Shown here: one piece after another, positions 1 to 8,358 of the stretch
Layout: each line of letters begins with the position of its first letter
How positions within the stretch are numbered: position 1 is the stretch's first letter
NCBI RefSeq assembly: GCF_014199395.1
Contig: NZ_JACIJM010000012.1
Span: 26,798 to 90,797 of the forward strand
From: Yoonia ponticola
GTDB taxonomy: Bacteria; Pseudomonadota; Alphaproteobacteria; Rhodobacterales; Rhodobacteraceae
Direction of reading: 5' to 3'
Length of the DNA: 64,000 bases
Translations under genes and position numbers: made by a program
Notes under the pieces: model-generated
Seen by the model: only the letters and a program-made list of their open reading frames with translations
Database searches by the model: none
Told to the model about the DNA's origin: nothing

Positions 1-1
1 G

Positions 2-703
2 CCGCAGGACCAAGACCAGTTCAAGCGCGTGCTTGGCGATGGATCACAATGGGGCGTCAGCTTTACATGGATCATCCAAGATAGCCCTGACGGTCTGGCA
101 CAGGCGTATCTGCTGGCCGAAAATTTCCTCGACGGCGCACCCTCTGCAATGGTCTTGGGCGACAACTTGTTCTTTGGCCACGGCCTGACCGAAATGCTAC
201 AAAAGGCCAATGGTAGAGACGAAAATGCAGTCTTTGGCTACCAAGTCCGCGATCCGGAACGCTACGGCGTCGTTGGGTTTGGCGAAGACGGGTCTGTGAC
301 TAGCATCGTTGAAAAGCCGGAAAACCCTGCGTCGAACTTCGCGGTGACTGGGCTCTATTTCCTTGATGGTGACGCACCTAAAAAGGCCCGCGAAATCAAA
401 CCATCCCCGCGCGGCGAGCTGGAAATCACCACATTGTTGGAGCTCTACCTCGCCGAAGGCAAGCTGCAAGTCCACAAAATGGGTCGCGGCTACGCTTGGC
501 TTGATACTGGCACCCACGCCTCGCTGCTTGATGCAGGCAACTTTGCGCGGACGCTGGAAAACCGCCAAGGGCTGCAAACAGGCTGCCTTGAGGAAATCGC
601 ATTCGAGAACGGTTGGATCACACCAGAGCAGTTGCGCGAACGCGCCGCGATGTTTGCTAAAAACGCATATGGTGACTATCTACTGCGTCTCATAGACGGA
701 TAG
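2..703 (+). CDS. rmlA: Glucose-1-phosphate thymidylyltransferase, 3' part (5' end outside window)
   Basis: RmlA joins glucose 1-phosphate and dTTP to give dTDP-glucose, the first step to dTDP-rhamnose. The reading frame is open from base 2, and the residues before the first possible GTG start (base 29) already match the family, so the gene is cut by the window edge. Visible family signatures are LGDGSQWGV, the IQDSPDGLAQA loop, VLGDNLFFGHGL with the catalytic-site aspartate, VEKPENPASN, the GLYFLDGDA strand, and RGELEITTL and WLDTGTHASL in the C-terminal half. About 60 N-terminal residues with the nucleotide-binding motif are missing. The Kdo genes follow 4 bases downstream, so it is likely part of one sugar-precursor operon. 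rmlB, rmlC and rmlD are not in the window and presumably lie to the left. Confidence 0.95.
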   Translation, partial: PQDQDQFKRVLGDGSQWGVSFTWIIQDSPDGLAQAYLLAENFLDGAPSAMVLGDNLFFGHGLTEMLQKANGRDENAVFGYQVRDPERYGVVGFGEDGSVTSIVEKPENPASNFAVTGLYFLDGDAPKKAREIKPSPRGELEITTLLELYLAEGKLQVHKMGRGYAWLDTGTHASLLDAGNFARTLENRQGLQTGCLEEIAFENGWITPEQLRERAAMFAKNAYGDYLLRLIDG

Positions 704-707
704 CCCC

Positions 708-1667
708 ATGACCAACGACGTCACGACCCTTGCCTTTACTCAAGCCGCCATGCGGCTTGAGGCGGACGCGATTTACAAACTCGCCGACGATATGCCCGCC
801 GACTTCATGCCGTTAATCGCGCGTATTCTTGGCACGTCGGGGCGTCTGATCGTGTCTGGCATCGGCAAATCCGGCCATATCGCCCGCAAAATTGCCGCGA
901 CCTGCATGTCCACCGGCACGCCTTGCATGTATCTGCACCCCGCAGAGGCAAGCCATGGCGATCTGGGTATGATCCAGCGTGATGATATCTGCCTATTAGT
1001 CTCTAATTCAGGCGAAACCCGCGAACTCAGCGATATTATCGCCTATACCCGACGGTTCAACATCCCGATGGCCGCGATATCCGCGAAGCCTGACAGCACC
1101 TTGATGAAATCAGCCGATTACAAACTGGTCCTGCCGCCCTTTGAAGAAGCCTGCCCGATGGGCCTCGCGCCCACCACATCCACCACCGTCACACTGGCGC
1201 TAGGGGATGCGATTGCGATTGCGCTGATGGTCGAACGTGGGTTTCAGGCCGAAGATTTCCAAGTTTTCCACCCCGGTGGTAAACTGGGCGCGCAGCTGGC
1301 CCGTGTTGGTGAAATTATGCACGGTGCAGACACTATTCCTGTCGTCACCGCCGACATGCCGATGCCCGAGGTGCTGATCGCGATGACGTCCGGCGGCTTT
1401 GGTGTGGCCTGTGTCACTCAAAACGATACGCTTCTTGGCATCGTCACCGACGGCGATTTGCGCCGTAATATGGATGATCTGATGGCGCGGAATGCGGGCG
1501 AAATCGCCACGTTAGACCCTGTGACCGTGCAAGAAGACACGCTGGCCGTGTCCGCGCTCGCCATTATGAACGACAGTAAAATCACCGCGTTGGTCGTCGT
1601 GGACGCTGAAAACCATCCCGTCGGGATGATCCACCTGCACGATCTGCTAAGGGCCGGAGTTGCCTAA
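708..1667 (+). CDS. kdsD: D-arabinose-5-phosphate isomerase (KpsF/GutQ family)
   Basis: Converts ribulose 5-phosphate to arabinose 5-phosphate, the entry step to Kdo. The 319-residue length is normal for the family. An SIS sugar-isomerase domain covers roughly residues 35-185 (GIGKSGHIARKIA, the HPAEASHGDLGM active-site stretch, VSNSGETRE, CPMGLAPTTSTT) and is followed by the HPGGKLGAQL linker and two CBS domains (about 205-319). It starts 4 bases after rmlA and stops directly before the kdsB ATG, so these genes look co-transcribed. Whether it serves lipopolysaccharide Kdo or a Kdo in the plasmid-encoded polysaccharide cannot be told; a plasmid copy next to rmlA suggests the capsular type (kpsF) rather than the housekeeping enzyme. 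Confidence 0.93.
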   Translation: MTNDVTTLAFTQAAMRLEADAIYKLADDMPADFMPLIARILGTSGRLIVSGIGKSGHIARKIAATCMSTGTPCMYLHPAEASHGDLGMIQRDDICLLVSNSGETRELSDIIAYTRRFNIPMAAISAKPDSTLMKSADYKLVLPPFEEACPMGLAPTTSTTVTLALGDAIAIALMVERGFQAEDFQVFHPGGKLGAQLARVGEIMHGADTIPVVTADMPMPEVLIAMTSGGFGVACVTQNDTLLGIVTDGDLRRNMDDLMARNAGEIATLDPVTVQEDTLAVSALAIMNDSKITALVVVDAENHPVGMIHLHDLLRAGVA

Positions 1668-2456
1668 ATGAAAACCGCTATCTTGATCCCTGCCCGCTAT
1701 GCATCGACCCGTTATCCGGGCAAACCGCTGGTGGAACTCACCCAACCTGACGGCACCAAGAAATCCCTGATCCAGATGTCATGGGACTGTGCACAAAAGG
1801 TCAAAACCGACTGCACCGTGCATGTCCTGACCGACGACGACCGGATCGCGGATCATGCGCGCAGCTTTGGCGCGGATGTGATCATGACCAGCTCTGACTG
1901 CGAAAACGGGACCGAACGCTGTGCAGAGGCCGCGCCGCAGATTGACGCCGACCTGATCGTGAACTTGCAAGGTGACGCGCCGCTGACGCCGCCGTGGTTC
2001 ATCGACGATCTGATCGACGCGATGGCAAAAGACGCGGACGCCATGGTCGCGACGCCTGTCTTGCGCTGCGACGCGCAGACCTACGCGCATTTCATCCAAG
2101 ATCGCAGCGAAGGCCGCGTTGGTGGCACCACCGCTGTGTTCAACAATCGCGGTCATGGGCTGTATTTCTCGAAAGAGGTCATTCCGTTCATTGACCCAGG
2201 CAAAGTCCCCGATCCGATCCCCGTGTTCCACCATGTGGGCGTCTACGCCTACCGCCCTGCCGCGTTGAAACAATATACGACATGGCCCACGGGTACGCTT
2301 GAGGCCCGCGAAGGGTTGGAACAACTGCGGTTCTTGGAAAACGGTCACACGGTTGCTTGCGTCGAAGTCGACGGGCGCGGCCATGTGTTTTGGGAACTCA
2401 ACAACCCCGCAGACGTGGACCGCATTGAAACCGCACTGAAGGAAAACCCCCAATGA
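1668..2456 (+). CDS. kdsB: CMP-Kdo synthetase (3-deoxy-manno-octulosonate cytidylyltransferase)
   Basis: Activates Kdo with CTP to CMP-Kdo in the cytoplasm. The N-terminal nucleotide motif [15 protein letters not shown], the [10 protein letters not shown] stretch and [12 protein letters not shown] are the signatures of the family, and [11 protein letters not shown] marks the sugar side. At 262 residues it has the usual size. It has ERCAEA where the housekeeping E. coli enzyme has, from memory, a DRVAEV-like sequence, so it is somewhat divergent and may be a capsule-type (KpsU-like) copy. The ATG follows the kdsD stop codon with no gap, and its own stop overlaps the kdsA start (ATGA), which indicates translational coupling. 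Confidence 0.92.
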   Translation: MKTAILIPARYASTRYPGKPLVELTQPDGTKKSLIQMSWDCAQKVKTDCTVHVLTDDDRIADHARSFGADVIMTSSDCENGTERCAEAAPQIDADLIVNLQGDAPLTPPWFIDDLIDAMAKDADAMVATPVLRCDAQTYAHFIQDRSEGRVGGTTAVFNNRGHGLYFSKEVIPFIDPGKVPDPIPVFHHVGVYAYRPAALKQYTTWPTGTLEAREGLEQLRFLENGHTVACVEVDGRGHVFWELNNPADVDRIETALKENPQ

Positions 2457-3286
2457 CAGATCCCAAAATCGTCACCGTCGGCGACATCAACATTGGTGGA
2501 TCAAACCCCTTTGCGCTGATCACCGGACCTTGCCAGCTTGAATCCCTCGATCACGCCCGCATGATGGCCGAGAAAATCGCAGAGGCCTGCGCACCCACAG
2601 GCACCCAGTTCATTTTCAAGGCCAGCTACGACAAAGCAAACCGGTCGTCGGTCACGACGCAGCGCGGTTTGGGCATGGACGCAGGGCTAGAGGTTCTTGC
2701 CAAAATCAAAGCCGAATTTGGCGTGCCGATCCTGACAGACGTGCATGACGCATCACACTGCGCCCCCGCCGCTGAGGTCTGCGATATCCTGCAAATCCCC
2801 GCTTTCCTGTGCCGCCAAACCGATCTGTTGATTGCGGCTGGCGAAACGGGTGCCGCGATCAATGTCAAAAAGGGGCAGTTTCTGGCGCCTTGGGACATGG
2901 GCAATGTCGCCGAGAAAATCGCCTCTACTGGCAACGAGCGGATCATGCTGTGTGATCGCGGCACGTCCTTTGGCTACAACACGCTTGTCTCTGATTTCCG
3001 TGGCCTGCCGATCATGGCGCAGACCGGCTATCCGGTTGTGTTTGACGCGACCCATTCGGTGCAACAACCGGGTGGGCAAGGGACCACCAGCGGCGGCCAG
3101 CGTGAATTTGCACCCGTGCTTGCCCGTGCGGCCTGTGCCGTGGGTGTATCCGCGTTGTTCATTGAAACCCACGAAGACCCCGACCGCGCGCCATCAGACG
3201 GGCCAAACATGATCCCAGTGGATCAAATGGCCAGTCTGATTAAGACGCTACGGGGTTTTGACGCCCTCGCAAAACAGCCGCTTTAG
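2453..3286 (+). CDS. kdsA: Kdo 8-phosphate synthase, probably metal-dependent class
   Basis: Condenses phosphoenolpyruvate with arabinose 5-phosphate to Kdo 8-phosphate, between the KdsD and KdsB steps. Family motifs are GPCQLES near residue 25, [66 protein letters not shown] and [12 protein letters not shown]. The cysteine in GPC is the residue that separates metal-dependent enzymes from the asparagine-containing E. coli type, so this one should need a divalent metal (family knowledge; not tested here). The Kdo 8-phosphate phosphatase (KdsC) that completes the route is not in the window. The gene ends 3 bases from the stop codon of the convergent RTX gene. Confidence 0.94.
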   Translation: MTDPKIVTVGDINIGGSNPFALITGPCQLESLDHARMMAEKIAEACAPTGTQFIFKASYDKANRSSVTTQRGLGMDAGLEVLAKIKAEFGVPILTDVHDASHCAPAAEVCDILQIPAFLCRQTDLLIAAGETGAAINVKKGQFLAPWDMGNVAEKIASTGNERIMLCDRGTSFGYNTLVSDFRGLPIMAQTGYPVVFDATHSVQQPGGQGTTSGGQREFAPVLARAACAVGVSALFIETHEDPDRAPSDGPNMIPVDQMASLIKTLRGFDALAKQPL

Positions 3287-3289
3287 GCT

Positions 3290-5905
3290 CTATGCAAAGA
3301 TAAAGTGATCCTCGGACAGCGTATCGGGGGTCACATCCGTCAGCTGGATACGGTCATCGCCAATGTCGATGATCACGCGTCCGTTGCCGTCGCGGATCAA
3401 GGCATTCTCGCGCAGATCATCAAGGTCATCAAAGCCGAAACCGACCATCTGCACCACATCATCCGCATCAAAATCACGCACGTACAGGTCTTCGTCGCCC
3501 AGCGTAAAGACAAACGTATCCCCACCAGCACCGCCATAGGCCTGATCATTGCCACGTCCGACGATGATCAAATCATCCCCGTCGCCGCCTTCAAGCCGAT
3601 CATTGCCCGCGCCGCCATAAAGCGTATCATCGCCGCCGTTGCCGTAGAGACGATCCGCACCGTCGTTGCCGTACATGATATTCGCGCCGTCAGAGCCCCA
3701 GATATAGTTATCAGCGGCGTTGCCAGCCACGTTAAACCGACCTTCGCCGTAGAAATACGCCTGCGAGACAGCCTCTCCGTCGATCATGTCGCCCAGAACA
3801 AATTCACCCTCAATAGAGGCATCGCCGCGAATGTGCTGAACATCTACCACAAGCGTGATCGGATCATTCGGGTCAAGCGCTGCCTGATCCAGAATGTCGA
3901 TACCGCGATTGCGCTCAAGCGCCGCGAGACCTGTTTCCAGATCACGGTAGCTGAGCGCAGCCGTATCAAAGTAACGGTTGTTGTAGATCGTGACCAATGG
4001 CGTGGCCTCGGTGATTGTCAGATTGATCTCGATCGCCTCGCCGTCGAGGTTGAAATCATTGGCGTAGACATACAGACGGTAGGTGCCTGCGTGATCATAG
4101 CTTGGCGTCAGGATCACTTCGTCTGTGTCTTGATCCGAGTTCTGAAGATAGGTGTTCCGTTTGTTCAGGTAAGCGTAGTAATACAGCTCGTCGCCTTGCG
4201 CGTCGGTGAAATAGTCGCTGACATCCAGACGCAGCTCTTCGCCCTCGGCCATCGTGATGTGATCCGGGATCGGCGCATCAATCGCAACCGTCGGGGCCGT
4301 ATTTGGTGCCGCTGTCAGGCCAAACAAGATGTTTTTCAACATATCCACGTAGCGCCCGCCGAATGTATTCAAAGATTCGCCAGTGAAATGCACACCGCTG
4401 AGTTCTTCGGAAATCAGACCCGCAGAGCTGACAAAGCCGATGTTAGCGTCTGTGTTTTCCAATTCGAGCTCTTGCAGCGCGATATTTTGCGCCCAGTTCA
4501 CACCTTGCTTGGACAATTCGCCAAACAGGAACGGCAGATCATCGGTGCCCCACGCGCTGTCGCGCACTTGGTCCACCAGTTGCAGCGCCAGCGCTTTGTA
4601 CTCTGCAGTCGGGACCGGATAATCGCTTTCGCCTTGGTGCCACAGGAACGCATCAGCGCTGTCTTGGCCAACCAAAGCCAAGGCACGAGACACTTCAGGA
4701 TCAAGCGCCGCCCAGTTTTCACCAGTGCCAGTTTCCAGCCATGTATCAATCCGCGAACCGGATACAGGGTGGGCGACAACCAGAACAGGTTGGCCCAAAG
4801 TATCTGCCAGTTCGGTCGCGGCTGGGAAGTAGAAATTGTTGCGCAATGACGCGCCCGTGCGGGCATCGCCGCCAGCCGGAGCCTCGTCATAATCTGCCAG
4901 CACCAGCGTATCGTTGACCCAATCATAGGCCACAACATCATCACTGCGGACAAAATCAGCGCCGGTGCCACTGCCCACCGCGTTAGATTGTCCACCAACA
5001 ACCATCACGAAATAATCCGGCGACCAGTAGGTGCCTTTGCCATCGGTCAGCTTGTAATTCGCGTGCATAGGCTCTGCATCGCGGCGTTTATAGATCACGC
5101 CACCAATGTTGATTTCCGTCACATCATCCGCAGGCGTATAGCCCAATTCGCCAGGGACCGTGGTAAACGCAAATTGGTCCGCGCTGAGGTCCGCGAGATT
5201 GTAATCACGTAGCTGGATCTGGATGTCCTCGTAGCTGACAATCACGTTTGCGCCTGATTGATAAGCACGGCCACCAGCCGCGAGCAGTTCATCAAGGCTA
5301 CGCGCCCCGCCAAGTCCGCCCAGATCAATCACATCGCCCGCTTCGAGGTCATAAATCAGGACTTGGTTCTCGCCCGATGTATCCACCACATAGGTGTCAT
5401 CACCCGCACCGCCATAAAGCTTGTCCTGACCTGTGCCCACGTAGAAAACATCATCGCCGTCGCCGCCGTAAACGCGGTCGCGTCCGTTGCCCGTGACCAG
5501 AATATCGTCGCCCGCGCCGCCATACAAAACGTCGTCATTATCGCCGCCGTACATCGTATCCGCACCGTCGCCGCCATAAAGCACGTCGCGTGCAGTGTTC
5601 CCGATAAAGGTGTTATCCGCGTCGTTGCCATAGACCCGCGTATCAACCGCAGCCGTCTGCACCGTGAAATCGCCCGGTCCTGCCAGTCGCACCAAATTGG
5701 CCGCAGTCGTCAACGTCACATCAGCGCCGTCCACATCCGCACGCACCGTCACGCTGCGTTCATTGAGAAGCACCTGTTCACGGACACCGTCATCAGGGCC
5801 CAGATCAAGGGTATTGTTACGGCCAACAAAACTCAGCGCGTCTTTCAAAGCTTCAAACACACCAAGCAACCGACCCCCAAAGAAGTCGCGGAAAATAGAA
5901 AACAT
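3290..5905 (-). CDS. Secreted RTX-repeat protein with SASA/SGNH carbohydrate esterase domain
   Basis: An 871-residue protein built of a short N-terminal region, a first block of RTX nonapeptides (about 92-170, units such as LYGGDGADT), an SGNH/SASA-type esterase domain (about 295-525), a beta-sandwich-like region rich in acidic residues (about 535-635) and a second RTX block (about 728-800). The esterase domain shows GGQSNAVG (nucleophile Ser near 307), WHQGESD (near 422) and GVHFTGES (His near 506), the usual blocks of acetyl-xylan and sialate O-acetyl esterases. RTX repeats bind calcium and usually go with type I secretion; no secretion ATPase is in the window. A longer frame reaches base 5968, but the ATG at 5905 has an AAGAG ribosome site 5-10 bases upstream and was chosen. 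A likely job is deacetylating or binding the secreted polysaccharide (inference). Confidence 0.85.
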   Translation of the reverse strand: MFSIFRDFFGGRLLGVFEALKDALSFVGRNNTLDLGPDDGVREQVLLNERSVTVRADVDGADVTLTTAANLVRLAGPGDFTVQTAAVDTRVYGNDADNTFIGNTARDVLYGGDGADTMYGGDNDDVLYGGAGDDILVTGNGRDRVYGGDGDDVFYVGTGQDKLYGGAGDDTYVVDTSGENQVLIYDLEAGDVIDLGGLGGARSLDELLAAGGRAYQSGANVIVSYEDIQIQLRDYNLADLSADQFAFTTVPGELGYTPADDVTEINIGGVIYKRRDAEPMHANYKLTDGKGTYWSPDYFVMVVGGQSNAVGSGTGADFVRSDDVVAYDWVNDTLVLADYDEAPAGGDARTGASLRNNFYFPAATELADTLGQPVLVVAHPVSGSRIDTWLETGTGENWAALDPEVSRALALVGQDSADAFLWHQGESDYPVPTAEYKALALQLVDQVRDSAWGTDDLPFLFGELSKQGVNWAQNIALQELELENTDANIGFVSSAGLISEELSGVHFTGESLNTFGGRYVDMLKNILFGLTAAPNTAPTVAIDAPIPDHITMAEGEELRLDVSDYFTDAQGDELYYYAYLNKRNTYLQNSDQDTDEVILTPSYDHAGTYRLYVYANDFNLDGEAIEINLTITEATPLVTIYNNRYFDTAALSYRDLETGLAALERNRGIDILDQAALDPNDPITLVVDVQHIRGDASIEGEFVLGDMIDGEAVSQAYFYGEGRFNVAGNAADNYIWGSDGANIMYGNDGADRLYGNGGDDTLYGGAGNDRLEGGDGDDLIIVGRGNDQAYGGAGGDTFVFTLGDEDLYVRDFDADDVVQMVGFGFDDLDDLRENALIRDGNGRVIIDIGDDRIQLTDVTPDTLSEDHFIFA

Positions 5906-6111
5906 ATGAAATCTCTTATTTAAATAAAGCGCCTGCACCTTGATCAAGCGTTTACATATTTGAGTCAACGATACCGTTAAATTTCGAAAGATTTAATACG
6001 AAACAAAGTGTTGCGAAATGTGGGACAATACCGTGCGCTGCGGTCGCAAAGCCTTCATTGGTCGTGGGCCAGCTAGGGGCATCTGTTAGCTTTTGCAAAG
6101 GCGCGCGCCCC
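5906..6111. promoter_or_regulatory. Divergent intergenic region with AT-rich imperfect palindrome
   Basis: This 206-base spacer lies between the divergent RTX-esterase and DUF2793 genes and must hold both promoters. It contains an AT-rich imperfect palindrome at about 5977-5997 (TTAAAT, centre TTCGAA, ATTTAA). No sigma-70 box is clear enough to place. An operator role is a guess. Confidence 0.35.
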
Positions 6112-6861
6112 ATGTCCCAGACTTCACCCCACTTGAACCTGCCCTATATCCAGCCCGCACAGGCCCAAAAACACGTGACCCATAACGAGGCGATCGAGCT
6201 GTTAGACATGATCGTACAGCTAAGCGTGCAAGGTTTCGACGCCAGCACACCGCCCGCCGCCCCATCCGACGGCGAGACATGGGCAATCGGCACGGCCCCC
6301 ACCGGTGCATGGACAGATCAGGCAGGTAAAATCGCCAGTTTTCGCGGTGGTGGGTGGCTGTTCATCACACCGCAAACGGGCTGGCAGGCGTATGATGCCA
6401 CCGCAGGCGAAATGCGGGTCTATAGCGGGGTAAATTGGCAGCTGCCGTCTTTCGATAACATGGCAGGCATCGGGATAAACGCCGTCGCAGACGCCACCAA
6501 CAAGCTCTCTGTCGCCTCTGAGGCCGTGCTGTTCAATCACGCGGGCGCCGGTCATCAGCTGAAGCTGAACAAAGCCAGCACCACAGACACCGCCAGCCTG
6601 TTGTTCCAATCCAACTGGTCAGGGCGCGCCGAAATGGGGCTGGCGGGCAGCGACGATTTCGCGGTCAAGGTCAGCGACGGGGCCACATGGTTCACAGGTC
6701 TGACCGTGACCGGGGCCACAGGTGCGGTGCAAATCAACGAGGTCTTGTCGTTGCCACCCCGCACAGAACCCGCCAGCGGCACGGCAGGCGATGTGTATTT
6801 CGACAGCGCATCAGCAAAGCTGCGTTGTTTTGATGGCACAATCTGGCAGGATTTATTCTAA
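6112..6861 (+). CDS. DUF2793 domain protein
   Basis: A 249-residue protein that matches DUF2793 from its first residues (LNLPYIQPAQAQKHVTHNEA, then GETWAIG, WTDQAGKIA, GWLFITPQ, WQAYDATAGEMRVYSG). The C-terminal part (about 120-249) is low-complexity beta structure ending in GDVYFDSASAKLRCFDGTIWQDL, a tail often seen in phage fibre-type proteins. No signal peptide is visible. The ATG at 6112 was chosen over an upstream start at 6058 because the conserved domain begins right after it. As I recall, DUF2793 proteins in Rhodobacteraceae are often found with phage or GTA tail genes; here the neighbours are polysaccharide genes. The cellular role is unknown. Confidence 0.8.
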   Translation: MSQTSPHLNLPYIQPAQAQKHVTHNEAIELLDMIVQLSVQGFDASTPPAAPSDGETWAIGTAPTGAWTDQAGKIASFRGGGWLFITPQTGWQAYDATAGEMRVYSGVNWQLPSFDNMAGIGINAVADATNKLSVASEAVLFNHAGAGHQLKLNKASTTDTASLLFQSNWSGRAEMGLAGSDDFAVKVSDGATWFTGLTVTGATGAVQINEVLSLPPRTEPASGTAGDVYFDSASAKLRCFDGTIWQDLF

Positions 6862-6877
6862 CTCGGGGCGGGCGCAG

Positions 6878-7228
6878 TCACCCGGCAGGCACCACACATA
6901 ACCCCGTCGTCAACGCGCCATCCATCACCCAAAGCGCCCCGTTGGCGTATAGTTTCTTGGCGAAATCCGGATCAGGGCTGAGCCCCACAACCACGCCTTT
7001 GAAGCGGCCAAAATCAACCAGCGCACCGCCCGCGCTGGTGATCCGCAGATCAATTTCGCCCAGCGATAGGTTGGGCGAAAACACCACAACAACAGGCAGG
7101 CCCCGCCGTGGCCAGCTAGCCAAGACAGCCACCACAATCACAAACGCCGCCAGCACCGCAATACGTCGCAGCACCCCCGCTTTTTCAGCGGGGGCGGCGG
7201 TCACACGAGAGGGCGGCACAAAGGTCAT
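6878..7228 (-). CDS. Hypothetical protein with one membrane segment
   Basis: A 116-residue protein I do not recognise. It has a short proline/alanine-rich head, one clear membrane helix at about 22-40 (IAVLAAFVIVVAVLASW) followed by positive residues, and a C-terminal domain of roughly 70 residues (GEIDLRITSAGGALVDFGRFKGVVVG, ending GLCVVPAG). It may be anchored in the inner membrane with the domain outside. It is convergent with the DUF2793 gene (16-base gap) and divergent from the acyltransferase gene. The ATG is preceded at once by a run of G that could serve as ribosome site. Confidence 0.55.
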   Translation of the reverse strand: MTFVPPSRVTAAPAEKAGVLRRIAVLAAFVIVVAVLASWPRRGLPVVVVFSPNLSLGEIDLRITSAGGALVDFGRFKGVVVGLSPDPDFAKKLYANGALWVMDGALTTGLCVVPAG

Positions 7229-7293
7229 CCCCCATCAGTACAGGTGAAACCTAAAGGCTTCGTTTCGACGGCTCATCTTCGTCAAAACCGGTC

Positions 7294-7309
7294 TTAACCC
7301 TTTAGTAAC
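7294..7309 (+). promoter_or_regulatory. Weak CtrA-like box
   Basis: TTAACCCTTTAGTAAC fits the alphaproteobacterial CtrA consensus TTAA-N7-TTAAC with one mismatch. It lies 45-60 bases before the acyltransferase ATG, where a promoter is expected. One mismatch makes chance occurrence quite possible. Confidence 0.25.
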
Positions 7310-7353
7310 CACAAACAGCCACACTCAGCGCAGCCCGCCACAAGGATGCTGCC

Positions 7354-8313
7354 ATGACCTCTGATCCAATCCGCAACGCCAGTTTCGACTATGTCCGCCT
7401 GATCGCCGTGATCGGGATCATCTGGTTTCACACCGGCGCACCACAAGGCCATATCGGCTATAGCGGCCTGTCGTATTTCTTGATGCTGCTGGTCTTTCTG
7501 GCGGTCCCGCAGATCAGCCATCTGCGCTGCACCAAACACCGTGCCCCCGCATTCCTACGCTATGCCGCCGCACGCGGACGCCGCTTGATCCTGCCATGGC
7601 TCGCGGCATCGCTGCTGTTTGGCGGGCTTAAAATGGCAGATGTCTCGCGCGGGGCGACATGGGCCTCTGAATTCAATACAACTATGTGGCTCACAGGTAC
7701 GGCGATCCACCTGTGGTTTTTGCCCTTCGCCTTTGTGATCTGCCTCGCCGTCTGGCCTTTGGGCCGCTGGATGACGCATATGTCACGCGCCGTGCAATTA
7801 CACCTGTGTATGACGCTGATGTGCCTGTCGCTGATGGCGTTGGCATTCTGGCAAATCGCAAACCTCGCAAGCCCCATCGCTGAATGGGCCTATGCGCTGC
7901 CCTCCGTGTTTCTCGGCGCGGCACTTGCGCTGACAGGCGGGCGGGTCGGGCGGATGATCGCGGTCACAGCCCTGTTCTTTTGCATGGCGCTGTCGGCCAA
8001 TTGGACGGTTGGCCTGCTGCAATTGGGCATCGCTACAACCGCGCTTATCATCTGCCATGTGATCCAGACCAAACCGAACGCAGTCTCGGCCTTTGCCGCC
8101 CGCGCATCTTTGGGGATCTACCTGATACACCCCGCCGTGGCCGCCGTCGCAATGCGCAGCCATATGATCCCTGACAACAGCACCAGCTTGGCGGTTGTGG
8201 TCACGCTGGGGTCACTGGGCATTGTCATGCTGTGGGAAACAATCAAAGCAACAGCACCCGCCGGAAAACCCTTGCCGGCACAAAGCCCACAGCGCCCCGC
8301 AAAGTCACCCTGA
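7354..8313 (+). CDS. Membrane acyltransferase, acyltransferase-3 family
   Basis: An integral membrane O-acyltransferase (319 residues, about 9-10 hydrophobic segments) of the family that acetylates or succinylates extracellular polysaccharides. The start, SFDYVRLIAVIGIIWFHTG, matches the family's first helix with its conserved arginine and histidine. RGRRLILPWLAASLLF corresponds to the second conserved block and HLWFLPFAFVICL to the third. RBS AAGGA lies 8 bases before the ATG. It sits just before the exosortase gene, so it probably decorates the plasmid-encoded glycan, but the acyl donor and acceptor are not deducible. Confidence 0.85.
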   Translation: MTSDPIRNASFDYVRLIAVIGIIWFHTGAPQGHIGYSGLSYFLMLLVFLAVPQISHLRCTKHRAPAFLRYAAARGRRLILPWLAASLLFGGLKMADVSRGATWASEFNTTMWLTGTAIHLWFLPFAFVICLAVWPLGRWMTHMSRAVQLHLCMTLMCLSLMALAFWQIANLASPIAEWAYALPSVFLGAALALTGGRVGRMIAVTALFFCMALSANWTVGLLQLGIATTALIICHVIQTKPNAVSAFAARASLGIYLIHPAVAAVAMRSHMIPDNSTSLAVVVTLGSLGIVMLWETIKATAPAGKPLPAQSPQRPAKSP

Positions 8314-8358
8314 TCACGCCACCATTTCGCCCCGATTGTTGCCTAGCTGGGAACAATC

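Noticed and set aside
3305..4849. 514-residue open frame on the plus strand
   Set aside because: It lies fully antisense to the RTX-esterase gene, whose motifs are clear. The long frame follows from the base bias of the RTX coding strand. No domain was recognised in it.
5380..5640. Regular DNA repeats in the RTX gene considered as a repeat element
   Set aside because: They code for in-frame glycine/aspartate-rich RTX nonapeptides, so they are protein repeats.
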